Source: Eunapius fragilis (lineage: Eukaryota; Porifera; Demospongiae; Spongillida; Spongillidae). From it: a stretch of 64,000 nt of DNA. Under the pieces are notes generated by a model. The model saw only the letters and a program-made list of their open reading frames with translations. It ran no database searches and was not told the origin of the DNA. The stretch covers positions 3,005,925-3,069,924 of the forward strand of contig OY811977.1 of NCBI GenBank assembly GCA_963681505.1. Reading direction: 5' to 3'. The stretch's first letter is position 1. Each line of letters opens with the position of its first letter. Made by a program: the position numbers and the translations under genes. Shown one piece after another: positions 1-11,123 of this stretch.

Positions 1-5
1 GTAGT

Positions 6-584
6 TTGGTGGCCCCCGGAAAGCCGTCCGACAGAACGTTCGGAGAAATAGTACAACTGGTCCAAAAACATTTGACACCGGCTCCGTCGGTCATAATGCA
101 GCGGTTCATGTTCAATGGGCGAGTTCAGGAAGTAGATGAAACAATTGCAGACTTCGTGGCTGCGCTTCGTAAACTGGCTCAATTGTGCGAGTTTGGCGAC
201 ACCTTGGAACAGATGCTGAGGGATCGTAGGGACAACAGAGTCCAGCGGCGCTTGCTGGCTGAGCCCATGTTGACTTTTGAGAAAGCGCTAGAAATCGCAC
301 AGGCGTCAGAGCTAGCAGGAAAGAATGCACTGGTGCTTCAAGGTCAAAAACAGCCAATGCTGAGTGTTGCATCGAATGTTCCGGCGGAGGTAAACTCAAT
401 CGATAGAGTGGCCAAACATTCACCTCCGGAACGCCAGTTTTCGCCGTGTTCACGATGTGGCAGGAAGCATAGTGCGTCAAGTTGCCCGTGCGTGGACTGG
501 GTTTGTTTTACGTGCGGCAAAGTGGGCCATGCACGTAGCAAAAGTTTGTCGCAGCGGCAGAAATTCTCAGTCGAAGCAGCCTAA
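6..584 (+). pseudogene. gag: Gypsy A gag, C-terminal part
   Basis: This is an open frame of 192 codons from the window edge. It encodes the C-terminal part of a Gag nucleocapsid protein. Near residues 148-176 there are two cysteine-rich knuckles: an imperfect CSRCGRKHSASSC and a second CFTCGKVGHARS that lacks its last cysteine in this frame. Gag normally packages the element RNA. The frame ends at 584 and overlaps the following pol frame from 457, which is open in a different phase. Such an overlap suits either a programmed frameshift or a disabling indel, and I cannot tell which. The first Met at position 6 is not a reliable start, because the gene continues upstream. Confidence 0.7.
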
Positions 585-1633
585 ACGGTTACAACGCAAG
601 ATGGCTGAGGTACGGGATAAGGCTACTGTGCTTACGTTGGCTGGTCCGGCAGCGCAAGTTAACCCCCCATTGTTAATCGTGCTATCAGTTGACGGCATTC
701 CACTGGCGATGGAAATAGACACGGGTGCGGCGGTTGCACTCATCAGCGAAACTACTTACAGGAGCCATTGGTCCGTGACATCTAGGCCGCCACTGGAGCG
801 TACTAACATCGTTCTGAAGACGTATTCGGGAGTGGTATTATTGGCGCTGGGCCAGATTACCGTCACAGTGTCGCACAAACATCAGACGCATAAGCTGCGC
901 TTACTGGTTATCCAGGGCGATGGCCCGTCGCTTCTGGGTAGGGACTGGTTTTTCAGATTGCAGGCTAACCGCGAAAGGTTGGGTATTTTCCACACTCGCT
1001 CTTCCTCCGAGGACCTGGAAGGTGTTCTGGCCAAGCATGCAGGCTTGTTTCGGGACGAGTTGGGCCTTGTTAAAGGGACTCCAGTTAAACTCCACGTGGA
1101 TCCTGCCTGCAAGCCCCGCTTTTATAAGCCACGTCCTGTGCCGTACGCCCTGAGAGAAAAGGTCGAAGCCGAATTAGAGAGACTGTTGCAGGCTGGTGTG
1201 ATAGAACCTGTGCGTTCGGCGGACTGGGCGGCGCCAATAGTTCCCGTCATGAAGCGAGATGGAAGGGTACGTATCTGCGGGGATTACAAGATGACGGTTA
1301 ACCTGGCAGCCATGGTTGAGACGTATCCCCTACCCCGGGTCGAGGAGTTGTTGTCATCCATCGGAAATGGCAAGGTGTTCACTAAGCTCGATCTTGCAAA
1401 TGCTTATACTCAATTGGAACTGGCAGAAGAGTCGAAGGCCCTAGTCACCATAAACACACACAAGGGGCTATTCCGATACAATCGTCTTCCTTTCGGAGTA
1501 GCAGCGGCCCCAGCTATTTTTCAGAGAACGATGGAAAACGTTCTGAGGGACATTCCCCATGTCTGTGTGTACATCGATGATGTACTAGTGTCGGGGGAGT
1601 CAGAATCATCACATCTGAAGACCTTAGAACCGG
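457..1633 (+). pseudogene. pol: Gypsy A pol 5' part: aspartic protease and N-terminal reverse transcriptase
   Basis: The frame shows a retropepsin-like active site in the form DTGAA (near 719-733) and a downstream LLGRDWF motif. The reverse transcriptase then begins with AAPIVPVMKRDGRVRICGDY and continues to the catalytic YIDD box at about 1570-1581. The reading frame is lost at 1634, exactly where the Ginger1 transposon starts. The rest of reverse transcriptase resumes at 6874. The sequence beyond 1634 in this frame is transposon DNA, although it stays open to 1779. Gag-Pol would act in cytoplasmic particles to copy the element RNA into DNA. Confidence 0.85.
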
Positions 1634-1674
1634 TGTCGGAGGATATAATGTCCCCCTGGAAAAAGTGTCCCCCC

Positions 1675-1791
1675 GGACAATATACCCTAGGTTATATTGT
1701 CCCCCGGACAATATACCCTAGGATATATTGTCCCCCCCCTGGTTATACTGTCCCCCCACCCCCGGACACTATAACCTAGGGTATATTGTCC
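1675..1791. repeat. Left subterminal array of 28 bp palindromes
   Basis: Three copies of a self-complementary 28-mer, of form GGACAATATACCCTAGG then TATATTGTCC, lie at 1675-1702, 1706-1733 and 1764-1791. They are separated by runs of C. The same unit fills the right end of the element, so it is probably a transposase-binding or structural site of Ginger1. A pure C run follows at about 1791-1811. Confidence 0.85.
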
Positions 1792-1937
1792 CCCCCCCCC
1801 CCCCCCCCCCCTAGTAGCACAACAAGGGGGGTGGGGGTGGGGTACCGAAATGGGATCAACAGCCTAGCAGAGTTTTAATCCCTCCCTTGCATGCACGTGA
1901 CCACCCGACAAATATCACTCTGTCACGTGGTTAGAAT

Positions 1938-4900
1938 ATGTTCGACTACGATGCTATTCGGGAGTTTTTGGTGCATGGTAGTTATCCAACTGGGTATTCC
2001 AAAGACCAAAAGCGATCATTCAGAAGAAAAGCGAAGCTTAACTTCCGAGTCAAGTCTGGTGTCCTTTACTATTCTGCCTCTTCGGCTTCGGCGGAAGAAC
2101 GGCGATGGAGGAGAGTAATAACAACAAAAGAAGAGCGTCATCGCGTCATGACAAGCTGTCATGCATCTGCTGAAGGTAAGCATCTGTTCGAGCGTGCAGT
2201 CACTAGAATAGGGGTGGGGGGTGGGTGGCTATTATAGAAATTGCATGCATGTATTTGTAGCCCAAAGTACGGTTGATAATACTATCAAACTGCTGATAAT
2301 GTTTTTTGCTTGCTATTTAAATTCTAGGAGGACATTTTGGGAGGGACAAAACTCTGGAGAAGGTTACCTCAAGATTTTTCTGGGAAGATATGTTTGATGA
2401 TATCCGTCAGTTTGTGAAATCTTGTGATACCTGCCAGCGAGCTAATGACACCAAATTTTCTAAGATTGATGCTGCTCTCCACCCTATTCCTGTGGAATCT
2501 AAAGTGTGGAACCAAGTAAATTGCATTCTTTTCGTGTGTGTGTCATGCACCCCCCAATTTATTTTTATTATTTGAGAATACTTTAATTTTATTAGTACTT
2601 AATCCAGTAGTTCAAATAATCATTTAAAGTTTCAGAATTGCAATGATGAATTATATTCATAGGTGGGTATTGACATGATTGGACCACTTCCCAAAACTTC
2701 ATCAGGCAACCGATATGTCATAACTCTTATGGATTACTTTTCAAAATGGCCAGAGGCAGAGCCTTCAAAAGACAAGACATCACGCAGCGTTGCCTCATTC
2801 CTGTACAGGATGATATGCAGGTATTACATTTATGTATGTGCAAAATGTTAGTCCTGAGTTTTTAGAAAATGTATGAGTTTGATTTTGTAGAATATGGAGG
2901 CAACATAACAATGTATTGTATTGGTGCTATAAGTACATGTAAACAATCCGATGTATTTCAGTCTAAAACATATGCTATAAATTACAAAGTGAATGCAGAA
3001 TTAATATTAATTTTAAAAACTAAAACAGTGCAATTAGAAATCAGCAAAATTGTTACTTCATTGTGCAATTTAGAAAACTACAGCATTTTCTAATTTGGAA
3101 ATTTGCATACGTATGTGGATATATACAAATACGTGCATAATTATGTGTGGCAATATTCTTACTAAACAAGGGTCATGCACTAAACTGTATTTCATGTTGT
3201 CATATAGCAAATAAAATTTAATCATGAATAGTGTGCTTACCTTCATGCTGTTTGCCAGTATGGGTAGAAATTATATTTGTATTGAGGTTCCTGTACTATT
3301 CTTTAAATTTGTTCTATCTATCTTTACATATAGACATGGAGCTCCGAAATCAATCCTTACTGATCAAGGGAGGGAGTTTGTGAATAGTACAAGTGAGCAC
3401 CTTTTTTACCTGACAAACATCAAACACAAGATGACATCAGCTTACCATCCACAATGTAATGGCCTAATTGAGCGATACAATCAGACACTACAGCGATCAT
3501 TGTTGAAACTTGTTAGCGAGAAACAGGATGATTGGGACATGTTTCTTGATGGTGTTTTATTTGCGTATCGCACATCGGTGCACAAATCAACTGGTTTTAC
3601 ACCATTTGAACTAATGTACTGCAGGTATGAAAATTTGATGGTTGGTCTATGCACTAAATCATTCATATGTTCTGTCATTTAGGAAAGCTGTTCTGCCTAT
3701 TGAAAATGACATACATTCAGAAAGTGTGAATACCAATGTTGGTGAAAGTCATGCAGAGGAAGGGGCTGAGGGGACAGAAGAAATGATTACAAGGATGGCA
3801 CAATTACAGAAGGGATTGTTCCAATCAGCCAAGCTAAACATTGGCAAGGCACAGGACCGCTACAAACGAGACTATGATATGAAACACAGCAATGGCAAAG
3901 TAAGTTGGCACATTAAAAATTGCTGTCCTCATTCACATTGTTCTTATAAAACAGCCAATTCAAGTTGGGCAAATGGTTCTGTTACGCAACTCCCAACGTG
4001 ATGGTAGAAAGGGTGGCAAGCTTCAGAAGAGATGGCTTGGTCCTTACAAGGTAGTAGATTCCATTGGAAAGGGAAGGTACATACTCTTCAATCCCATGAC
4101 CCGAGCAAAACTTAGAAGAACAGTTAATATTAATAGGCTCAAATTGTACCACTCATCAATACTTCATATATCAAAAAAGAGAAAGCGTGTGAAATGTTCT
4201 TCTGCAGTTCTTCAGGAATCAGGGAATTATGAAGATGCTAGTCCAGAAAAGGAGCAAGATGGTGCTTCAAAGAAGGGAGCTCATGAGTTATCTTTATCAA
4301 AGAAGACTAGGGTGATGGAATGCACCACTGAGGAATCTGGAGATTGTGCAGATCCAAGTCTGGACAATGGGAAAGATAGTGCTGCAATGAAGGGAGCTCA
4401 TAAGCCTCCTTTATCAAAGAAGACTAGGGTGATGGAACGCACCACTGAGGAATTGGGAGATTGGGCAGATCCAAGTCTGAGCAATGAGCACCATGGTGCT
4501 GCAAAGAAGGAAGCTCATGAGTTATCTTTATCAAAGAAGACTAGGGTGATGGAATGCACCACTGAGGAGTCTGGAGATTGTGCAGATCCAAGTCTGGACA
4601 ATGGGAAAGATAGTGCTGCAATGAAGGGAGCTCATAAGCCTCCTTTATCAAAGAAGACTAGGGTGATGGAACGCACCACTGAGGAATTGGGAGATTGGGC
4701 AGATCCAAGTCTGAACAATGAGCACCATGGTGCTGCAAAGAAGGAAGCTCATGAGTTATCTTTATCAAAGAAGACTAGGGTGATGGAATGCACCACTGAG
4801 GAATCTGGAGATTGTGCAGATCCAAGTCTGGACAATGGGAAAGATAGTGCTGCAATGAAGGGAGCTCATAAGCCTTCTTTATCAAAGAAGACTAGGGTGA

Positions 4901-6370
4901 TGGAATGCACCACTGAGGAATCGGGAGATTGGGCAGATCCAAGTCTGGACAATGGGAAAGATTGTGCTGCAAAGAAGGGAGCTCATAAGCTTTCTCTGTC
5001 AAAAAAGGTCATAAATGTGCAAAGTCAAAGCTCTAATACTGTTGGTAATAAATCAGTGCTTAAGCAAATTAAGAATTTGAAAGGCACTATAGAGGTTTCA
5101 GGTTATAGCCAGGATAATTCCACACACCTGAACACAGCTGATTTGGGGTTTTTCACTGAGGGTAATAAGCAAGATAGCTACTTAATGCATTTTAGTAATG
5201 ACAATGTATTTTCAAATACCTTGTGCCCAGAAGATGGTTTTACAACCAGTACACCAAAACAATGTGGTGGATACTTTGTTCCAATGAATGCAATGGATAC
5301 TTCTCCTATTTCCTGTGTCGAAATTTCAGGTCTGACACATCACACAGTTTTGGCTTATAAATCAGTACCTCTAGAGCCAGAAGCATGCAGTACAGAGAAG
5401 AAAACTACCAGATGCTTGAAAACCCGTGCTGCAATGAGGGATAGTCTCAAGCGAAAAAATGCTCAGCAGTCTTCAGCTGCAGGCAATAATCTCATCACCC
5501 ATCCAGGTAATGTTATGTTATTCATGTGTTATGTGATTCTGTTTATTGTCAAGCATGAGTATAATAGCATGAATGTCACAAATTGATTTGGTCCCCTATT
5601 TTGCAGAAGTAATAGATGATTCAAAGGACCATGTGGATCCAATATCTCACTGGATACCATACCTGAACTTATTAATGTATGATTATGAAGCACTGGTTGG
5701 TGGCAAATGGATTACAGATAGCATAATTAATGCTGGACAGAAGCTTCTCCAAAGTGTTTATCCATTAGTTCGTGGTCTGCAAGTTACCACACTTGGTGAA
5801 GTGTTAGCCTATCGTGTGGAACGACAGGAATTTGTACAAATCCTACATGTATCCACCAATCATTGGTTAACGTGTTCTACCATTGGATGTGAGCCTGGAG
5901 TAGTAAACATTTTTGACAGCATGAGTGGAAAGGACCTACCCACCAGAGCAAAGGAACAAATAACATCACTCGTCTGTACTCCACTAAAGCAAGTCATTTT
6001 GAAGTTTATGCGTGTTCAAAGGCAAAAAGGTTGTAATGACTGTGGTGTGTTTGCATTGGCGTTTGCCACTACATTGTGTAGTGGGGAGTGTCCAACATCT
6101 ATGACATACAATCAAAAAAGTATGAGAAAGCACTTGCTAGACTGCTTTGTGAATGGTAAGATGGAAACCTTCCCTACCACAAAAGGAAAGAAAATTACAC
6201 GACCCATTTCTACTGTAAAAGTTAATGTCATTTGCAATTGCAGGCAACCTGAAGATGACTGGATGGTTCAGTGTGATGGATGTGAAGAATGGTTCCATAA
6301 GGAGTGCGAGAACATACCAAGCACAGTGTGGTCGAAAAAATCCAAGTGGCTTTGTAGTTTGTGTGCATAA
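1938..6370 (+). CDS. Ginger1 transposase (integrase, GPY motif, 39-residue repeats, Ulp1 protease, PHD finger), seven exons
   Basis: Predicted exons are 1938-2175, 2328-2515, 2663-2820, 3334-3624, 3683-3899, 3955-5506 and 5607-6370. Every intron has GT..AG borders and every phase joins, giving 1135 residues without a stop. In order: an H2C2 zinc segment (about 70-125); a DDE integrase core with D146 (GIDMIGP), D205 (LTDQG) and E241 (LIER), spaced DD35E; a GPY motif at 393-395; about six copies of a 39-residue lysine-rich repeat (about 473-714); a C48/Ulp1-like cysteine protease with H967, D985 and C1027 (NDCGVF); and a C-terminal PHD finger (about 1091-1134, CNC..CDGC..HKEC..CSLC). The integrase should cut and join the transposon ends. 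The roles of the protease and PHD finger (SUMO removal, chromatin reading) are inference. The start Met at 1938 is the first in frame with the zinc segment. Confidence 0.88.
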
Positions 6371-6681
6371 CATGTTATGCACACAAACTACATAGCAACT
6401 AGTCTTTGTCTTCATCTCATATCTTACCTCATATTTTTCATTTATCCTTGCTGCATTATTTATATATTATCCTTACAGTATTATATCATTTTAATAGTAT
6501 ATATTCTTGCAGTATTATATCCTTGCAGTATTATATATTTCATATATCACTATTTTTTTATGATTAGAATTTACGAAAGAAGTGTGGCTATACACTTCAA
6601 TGCAACAGGCATTGCGTATACCATTTCTATATGGGACACGAGGTTGATATGCATGTTTGATGGGTGTTTTTATAATGTGGG
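6371..6681. other. Ginger1 3' region, AT-rich, no gene
   Basis: This is an AT-rich stretch between the transposase stop codon and the right palindrome array. It contains several direct copies of TTGCAGTATTATAT-like sequence near 6465-6535. Open frames here are short and resemble nothing I know. It is probably the 3' untranslated region of the transposase. Confidence 0.5.
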
Positions 6682-6830
6682 GGACAATATACCCTAGGTT
6701 ATAGAGTCCGGGTGGGGGGGACAGTTTCACCAGGGGGGGGACAATATATGCTAGGGTATATTGTCCGTGGGGGACAATATATCCTAGGGTATATTGTCCG
6801 GGGGACAATATACCCTAGGCTATATTGTCC
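6682..6830. repeat. Right subterminal array of 28 bp palindromes
   Basis: Four copies of the Ginger1 palindrome lie at 6682-6709, 6739-6766, 6772-6799 and 6803-6830. Half-sites follow at about 6836 and 6851. Spacers are runs of G, opposite in strand to the C runs of the left end. The two arrays together therefore form a long imperfect terminal inverted repeat. Confidence 0.85.
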
Positions 6831-6869
6831 GGGGGGACAATATAAGGGGGGACAATATATACTACGACA

Positions 6870-8773
6870 CCGGTACTTTCCCGCCTACAGCAAGCTGGTT
6901 TTCGATTGAAGTTGGCCAAATGTGCTTTCATGCTTCCTTCACTCGAATATCTGGGACACGTGATTTCGGGAGAGGGTGTGCACCCAACAGAAGAGAAAAA
7001 GCAGGCCATAGTAAAGGCCCCCGCACCAAGTAACGTCACACAGCTGCGGTCCTTCCTGGGGATGCTCACGTACTATGGCAAGTTCTTGCCTAATCTAGCC
7101 ACAACGCTGTCTCCTCTGTATGAGCTGCTTGAGAAGAACAAGCGTTGGTTGTGGGGAAAACAGCAAGAATCGGCATTCAGGCATGCAGGCAAAGGAACTT
7201 CTGACATCCGCAGAAATTTTGGTGCATTTTGATCCTAGCAAGGAACTACTCCTGGCATGCGATGCTTCACCCTACGGTGTAGCGGCGGTGTTATCACACA
7301 AGTTTGCTGATGGCTCAGATCGTCCCATTGCCTATGCATAACGTACGCTCTCGCCTGCCGAGAAGAAGTATGCGCAGATCGAGAAGGAGGGGCTCGCGGT
7401 AATCTTCGGGGTTACCAGATTCCATCAGTTCATCTATGGAAGGGAGTTCACCATCGTTTCGGACCACAAGCCACTGCAGTTCCTGTTGAGCGAAAGCAGA
7501 ACGATTTCTCCTATGGCTTCAGCACGAATTCAACGCTGGGCCCTAACGCTTGGATCCTATCGCTACCATATGCAGATTACAGGCCAATGTGGACGCGCTC
7601 AGCCGACTGCCGCTAGAGGAACCGGCAATGGTGGAGGAACAGGCACAAGAGGAGTCCGTACTCATGATGGAGGTACTGGAGAGAGGCCCGGTTCCCGTGA
7701 CGAGTGACACCATCCGCAAGCAGACAAGCAGGGATCCAGTGTTAGCCAGAGTGAAGAACATGGTGGCTCATGGAAACTGGAGTGCTGCCGAACGTTCGGA
7801 GGATACACGCCCGTACGCGAGCAGGAAGTGGGAATTAAGTGTGCAAGGGGATTGCATCCTGTGGGGGGAGCCGAGTCGTGGTACCACAAGCGTGTCGGGA
7901 AGCGGTACTGGAGATGTTACACGAAGCACACCCAGGCATTGTACGAATGAAGGCACTAGCCAGGAGCATAGTTTGGTGGCCAGGGATTGATGCTGACGTG
8001 GAAAAGAAAGTCAAGTCTTGTCAGCAGTGCCAGGCTAATTCGAAGGCACCCCCGGTGGCCCCCCTTCACCCCTGGGAGTTTCCAACAAGGCCGTGGTCTC
8101 GGTTACACATCGATTTTGCTGGACCATTCCTGGGAAAATTGTTCGTGGTTTTGGTGGACGCCTACTCAAAGTGGCTGGAAGTGGCAGTGGTCCCTTCCTG
8201 TTCGGCCTCCGCCACACACAATTCGTTTCCTGCGAAATATTTTCGCCATCCACGGTACTCCGGACCTAATTGTCTCTGACAATGGCACGGCGTTCTCCAG
8301 CGAGGAGTTCCAGTCCTTCCTGAAACGGAACAACATTCGCCATACCACTAGTGCACCGTATCACCCTTCAAGCAACGGGATGGCCAGCTGGGGATGGCAG
8401 AACGTTACGTTCAAACTTTTAAGGAGGCACTCAGGAAATCTCAAGGAGACATCGAGACACGCCTGGCTCGGTTTTTGTTCATGTACCGCCTTACCCCCCA
8501 GTCTACTACGGGGCAGTGCCCAGCGGAGCTACTTTTGGTCGGAGGCCCCGTTCTCCCCTAGATGCCCTGCACCCAGACCTGTCGGAGAAAGTGGTCTGCG
8601 TGCAGCAACGGCAAAAGGAAATTCACGATCGCCACTCCCAAGTCCGTGAAGTACAGCCAGGGGACTTAGTGTACGCCATGAACTACAGCGGTTCGCCTAA
8701 GTGGTTGCCTGGTGTCGTGACCAAGCGCACGGGTCCAGTATCGGTCGTAATAGACCTAGGTGAAGGTAGAGGC
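6870..8773 (+). pseudogene. pol: Gypsy A pol middle part: RT thumb, RNase H and integrase, with frameshifts
   Basis: After the Ginger1 insertion the reverse transcriptase resumes (LKLAKCAFM, then YLGHVISGEG and LRSFLGMLTYYGKFLPNL). RNase H follows (ACDASPYGVAAVLSHKF), with a TAA stop at 7339-7341. The integrase comes next: an H2C2-like zinc segment (CQQCQANS near 8020), a first Asp in HIDFAGPF, and a second Asp in VSDNGTAF. The GLIER-type glutamate segment reads SSNGMASWG, so the catalytic Glu is not seen in place. The reading frame changes at about 7200, 7600, 7850 and 8240, and again before 8516. No functional protein can come from this copy. Confidence 0.85.
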
Positions 8774-9759
8774 AGAGATAATATATAGAGGGATTGGAAG
8801 CGAATCACGTGTGCTATACTTTTGCGCGGGACATCCGAGGTAGTGATAATCGCACCTCTGAACTTGTGAAAAGGGGTGGATTTTTGGGAAGTCACTGTCG
8901 AACTTTAGCTTGGATCTCCTTGAAGGTACGCTGTAATATTCAGCTGATGCTACAGATCGATAGCCCAGTGAATCTACTTGAAACTATAAATACAGTTTAT
9001 GCGGTAATAAAGCTTTGTCGCGACAGTTTTACGGTGTCAAAGTAGAAAAAGTATGGTTTTTTTCTTTCGTTGGGGTTAGCTATTTATGTAGTGATGCTAT
9101 GGTCTTGCATTTGTGCTAGAAATGATTGGCTGTGTTTTTATTGTGTACTAAGATGTTTTTTAATCCTATGGGACGCTTCTGAGTGGACTTCCATGGGTTT
9201 TGACCCTTTACGATTACGGAAGGTTATCTTTGTAAGTTAAAGAGCAAAGCAGTCGCAGTATTTTTTTCCTTATAGTGCAAAGCCTAAAGTGTGTCTTAGT
9301 GAGGTTCTCTTGTTTTTAGGTTGCGCTTTGTGTCTACTAGATCCGTCGCTATCTGTATCACGCATCAATGATTATACGTGTAATGGTGGGTTATTCATGA
9401 TAGTTACTGTTACTTATTGTCCTGATGCATTCAGCAGACCAGACATGAGCAGGAGTAAACTAAGGCTAGGAAGAAGAAAGAAAAGCCTGGAAAGACAGAA
9501 ACCCAAAGTCCTCACTGTCTCCATTCCACGTGCTGCTGTATCTGTGCAGCTATATCCAAGTGTTTTTTGTTCACCTTCCTTGCGTAATGCTCCACAGCAC
9601 TCTGGTCCTTATGTTTAGTCACAAGTGGCAGTTACAAAAAAGTTACTCCGTAGTTCGCGTACATGTACTAAACTATATGGCTTCGTTTCCTTTCCTCGGA
9701 CATCCCGCGTTAATTAGTGTTAAGTGCCTCCGCTTCCAATCCCGCTATATATTATCTCT
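8774..9759. mobile_element. MULE-like non-autonomous transposon (MITE) with 9 bp duplication
   Basis: The ends are AGAGATAATATATAG at 8774 and its inverse ending at 9759. An imperfect inverted repeat continues for about 70 bp, including GGGATTGGAAGC and CGCGGGA..TCCGAGG on both sides. GGTAGAGGC is duplicated exactly at 8765-8773 and 9760-9768. A 9 bp duplication with long inverted ends is the hallmark of Mutator-like elements. The interior (986 bp in all) has no recognisable protein. Removing it restores the Gypsy A integrase frame. Confidence 0.85.
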
Positions 9760-10158
9760 GGTAGAGGCGAGTGTCGGAGGCATTTGGATCAAGTCAGAAC
9801 ACGGTACGAAGCCCCAAAGCTGGGCAGTCGTAAAGATGGGGACAAAGCAGGATCAGAGAACATCCAAGGAGGGGAACAACCAACAACAGCTGTTTCACCA
9901 GACAGTCGGGAGCCTACCTTGGACCTGTTTGGGGAACAACCAACAGTTGCGGCCTCACCAGACAGTCAGGAACCCGCCATGCATATGGACCTCGTTCAGA
10001 CACCCCTAGTCCCATCCGTGACTAGCGCCACCACGGAAGGTTCGGGGGAAATGCCTATGAGGGGAACTTCGCTAAAGGCCAATTCTGAGCCCTGTCGTCG
10101 TTCAAAGCGTCGACACACGCCCCCAGACCGCTACGGATTTTTGTGGGGAGGAGTGTAA
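9760..10158 (+). pseudogene. pol: Gypsy A pol 3' end: integrase tail
   Basis: The integrase C-terminal reading resumes right after the MULE MITE as CRRHLDQVRTRY and runs to a TAA stop at 10156-10158. The tail is rich in Pro, Ser, Thr and Gln. It ends in a basic stretch (RRSKRRHTPPDRYGF), a common ending for Ty3/Gypsy polyproteins. The stop overlaps the proposed start of the 3' LTR (TGTAATG at 10154). The first nine bases of this segment are the second copy of the 9 bp duplication made by the MITE. Confidence 0.75.
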
Positions 10159-11123
10159 TGTATGACGTCTTGGCCGGTTGAGGCCTTCGTTACCTGCACC
10201 CCCTTTTGGGGCACGCCGCTATTGTTCTTTTGTTCAGGTCATGACCCTTAAGCCACAGTATGCACAGTTTACGATCGCGCGAGTCAGTACACATTTTGTT
10301 TCGTTGTGCCGTTGTTGTGTGTCACATATTACACGTTGTCTCGTTGTCGTGGCATTGCGCTGGCAGCGTGCGAGATCCGCGGGGTGCTGGACGTAACAGT
10401 AGACTACTTCCAGTTATGCTATACTACTTTACGTTGAACTGTCATATGTATCCTATGACGTGCTATTAATTATATTTTCACTGTAGCGCTGCACAGATTT
10501 TTTTTTTCAGCCTGTCATGGAAAGGACTGTATATACTTGTACATTGTAATTTGTATTTTGGTCATTAGTTCACTGTTATGCCCTGTCGAAAGCAATCCTA
10601 TATAACTTATTCACAATGGCAACAACTCTTTCACCATGATAACAAGCTGATTGAAAAAGAAGTGTTTTTGATTAGTTTCTCTAGGTATTCATGCCACTAT
10701 GAATATATCTCACTGTGTTGGATTTACTGCAGTGCAAATGCCACATACATCACGATTTGAAGTTCGTAAATTCCATGTAGGTTTTACCTGCCATCACCCT
10801 GCACGTGTAACTGCCTCATAATTAATTACATTGAATCATTTTAGATGAAATGTGCCAGAAGAAACTGACGATCAAAACACTTGTTTGTCTGTCGGCTTGT
10901 TGCCATGGTCCATGTGTTTGCTTCATTGAACTACTGAGTTAAAATACCTCTATAGTAACAATGAATACAAACAATGCTTCTGGTTCTTAGTTTACAATTT
11001 CCCACAGCTACCAGGGAAGCCAAAATAATGCAATTAAAACTTTTTAAAAAACAGATCAATGATTAGTTTATGCATGCAGCATTTTTTTTTCTGAAGTCAC
11101 CCTTTTGATCTAGTGCCATTACA
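10154..11123 (+). repeat. Putative 3' LTR of Gypsy A
   Basis: A purine-rich tract (GTGGGGAGGAG) ends at 10153. It is followed by TGTAATG, a usual LTR beginning. The nearest downstream sequence with the matching inverted end is CATTACA at 11117-11123, which would give a 970 bp LTR. The left border is well supported. The right border is a guess, because the 5' LTR lies outside the window and cannot be compared. Confidence 0.35.

Larger units (their letters stand above)
1634..6869 (+). mobile_element. Ginger1-type DNA transposon, apparently complete, CCGG duplication
   Basis: Both borders can be read to the base. The element starts TGTCGGAGGATATAATGTCC at 1634 and ends with the near-inverse at 6848-6869 (...TACTACGACA). 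CCGG is duplicated at 1630-1633 and 6870-6873. Without the element and one CCGG, the Gypsy A reverse transcriptase is contiguous. Ginger1 elements are known as cut-and-paste transposons with a Gypsy-like integrase, TGT ends, 4 bp duplications, and sometimes Ulp1 protease and PHD modules. All of these are present. Both subterminal regions carry arrays of a 28 bp palindrome. The element is 5236 bp and inserted after Gypsy A, since it interrupts that element. Confidence 0.93.
1..10158 (+). mobile_element. Gypsy A: decayed Ty3/Gypsy LTR retrotransposon, interrupted twice
   Basis: The element runs off the left edge of the window, so its 5' LTR is not seen. The order gag, protease, reverse transcriptase, RNase H, integrase is that of Ty3/Gypsy. 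The coding sequence is cut inside reverse transcriptase by a Ginger1 transposon (1634-6869) and near the end of integrase by a MULE-like MITE (8774-9759). In both cases the flanks resume in register after removal of one target-site duplication. Several frameshifts and at least one stop codon (7339-7341) between 7100 and 8520 show that it is dead. A purine-rich tract just before 10154 fits the polypurine tract that precedes a 3' LTR. Confidence 0.9.

Noticed and set aside
1634-6869. Maverick/Polinton interpretation of the integrase plus cysteine protease element
   Set aside because: No polymerase B, packaging ATPase or capsid genes are present, the element is only 5.2 kb, and the duplication is 4 bp instead of 6 bp. 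Ginger1 fits every feature.
10154-11123. Firm assignment of a 970 bp LTR
   Set aside because: Only the left border is supported. Without the 5' LTR in the window, the right border rests on a 7 bp inverted match and is kept at low confidence.
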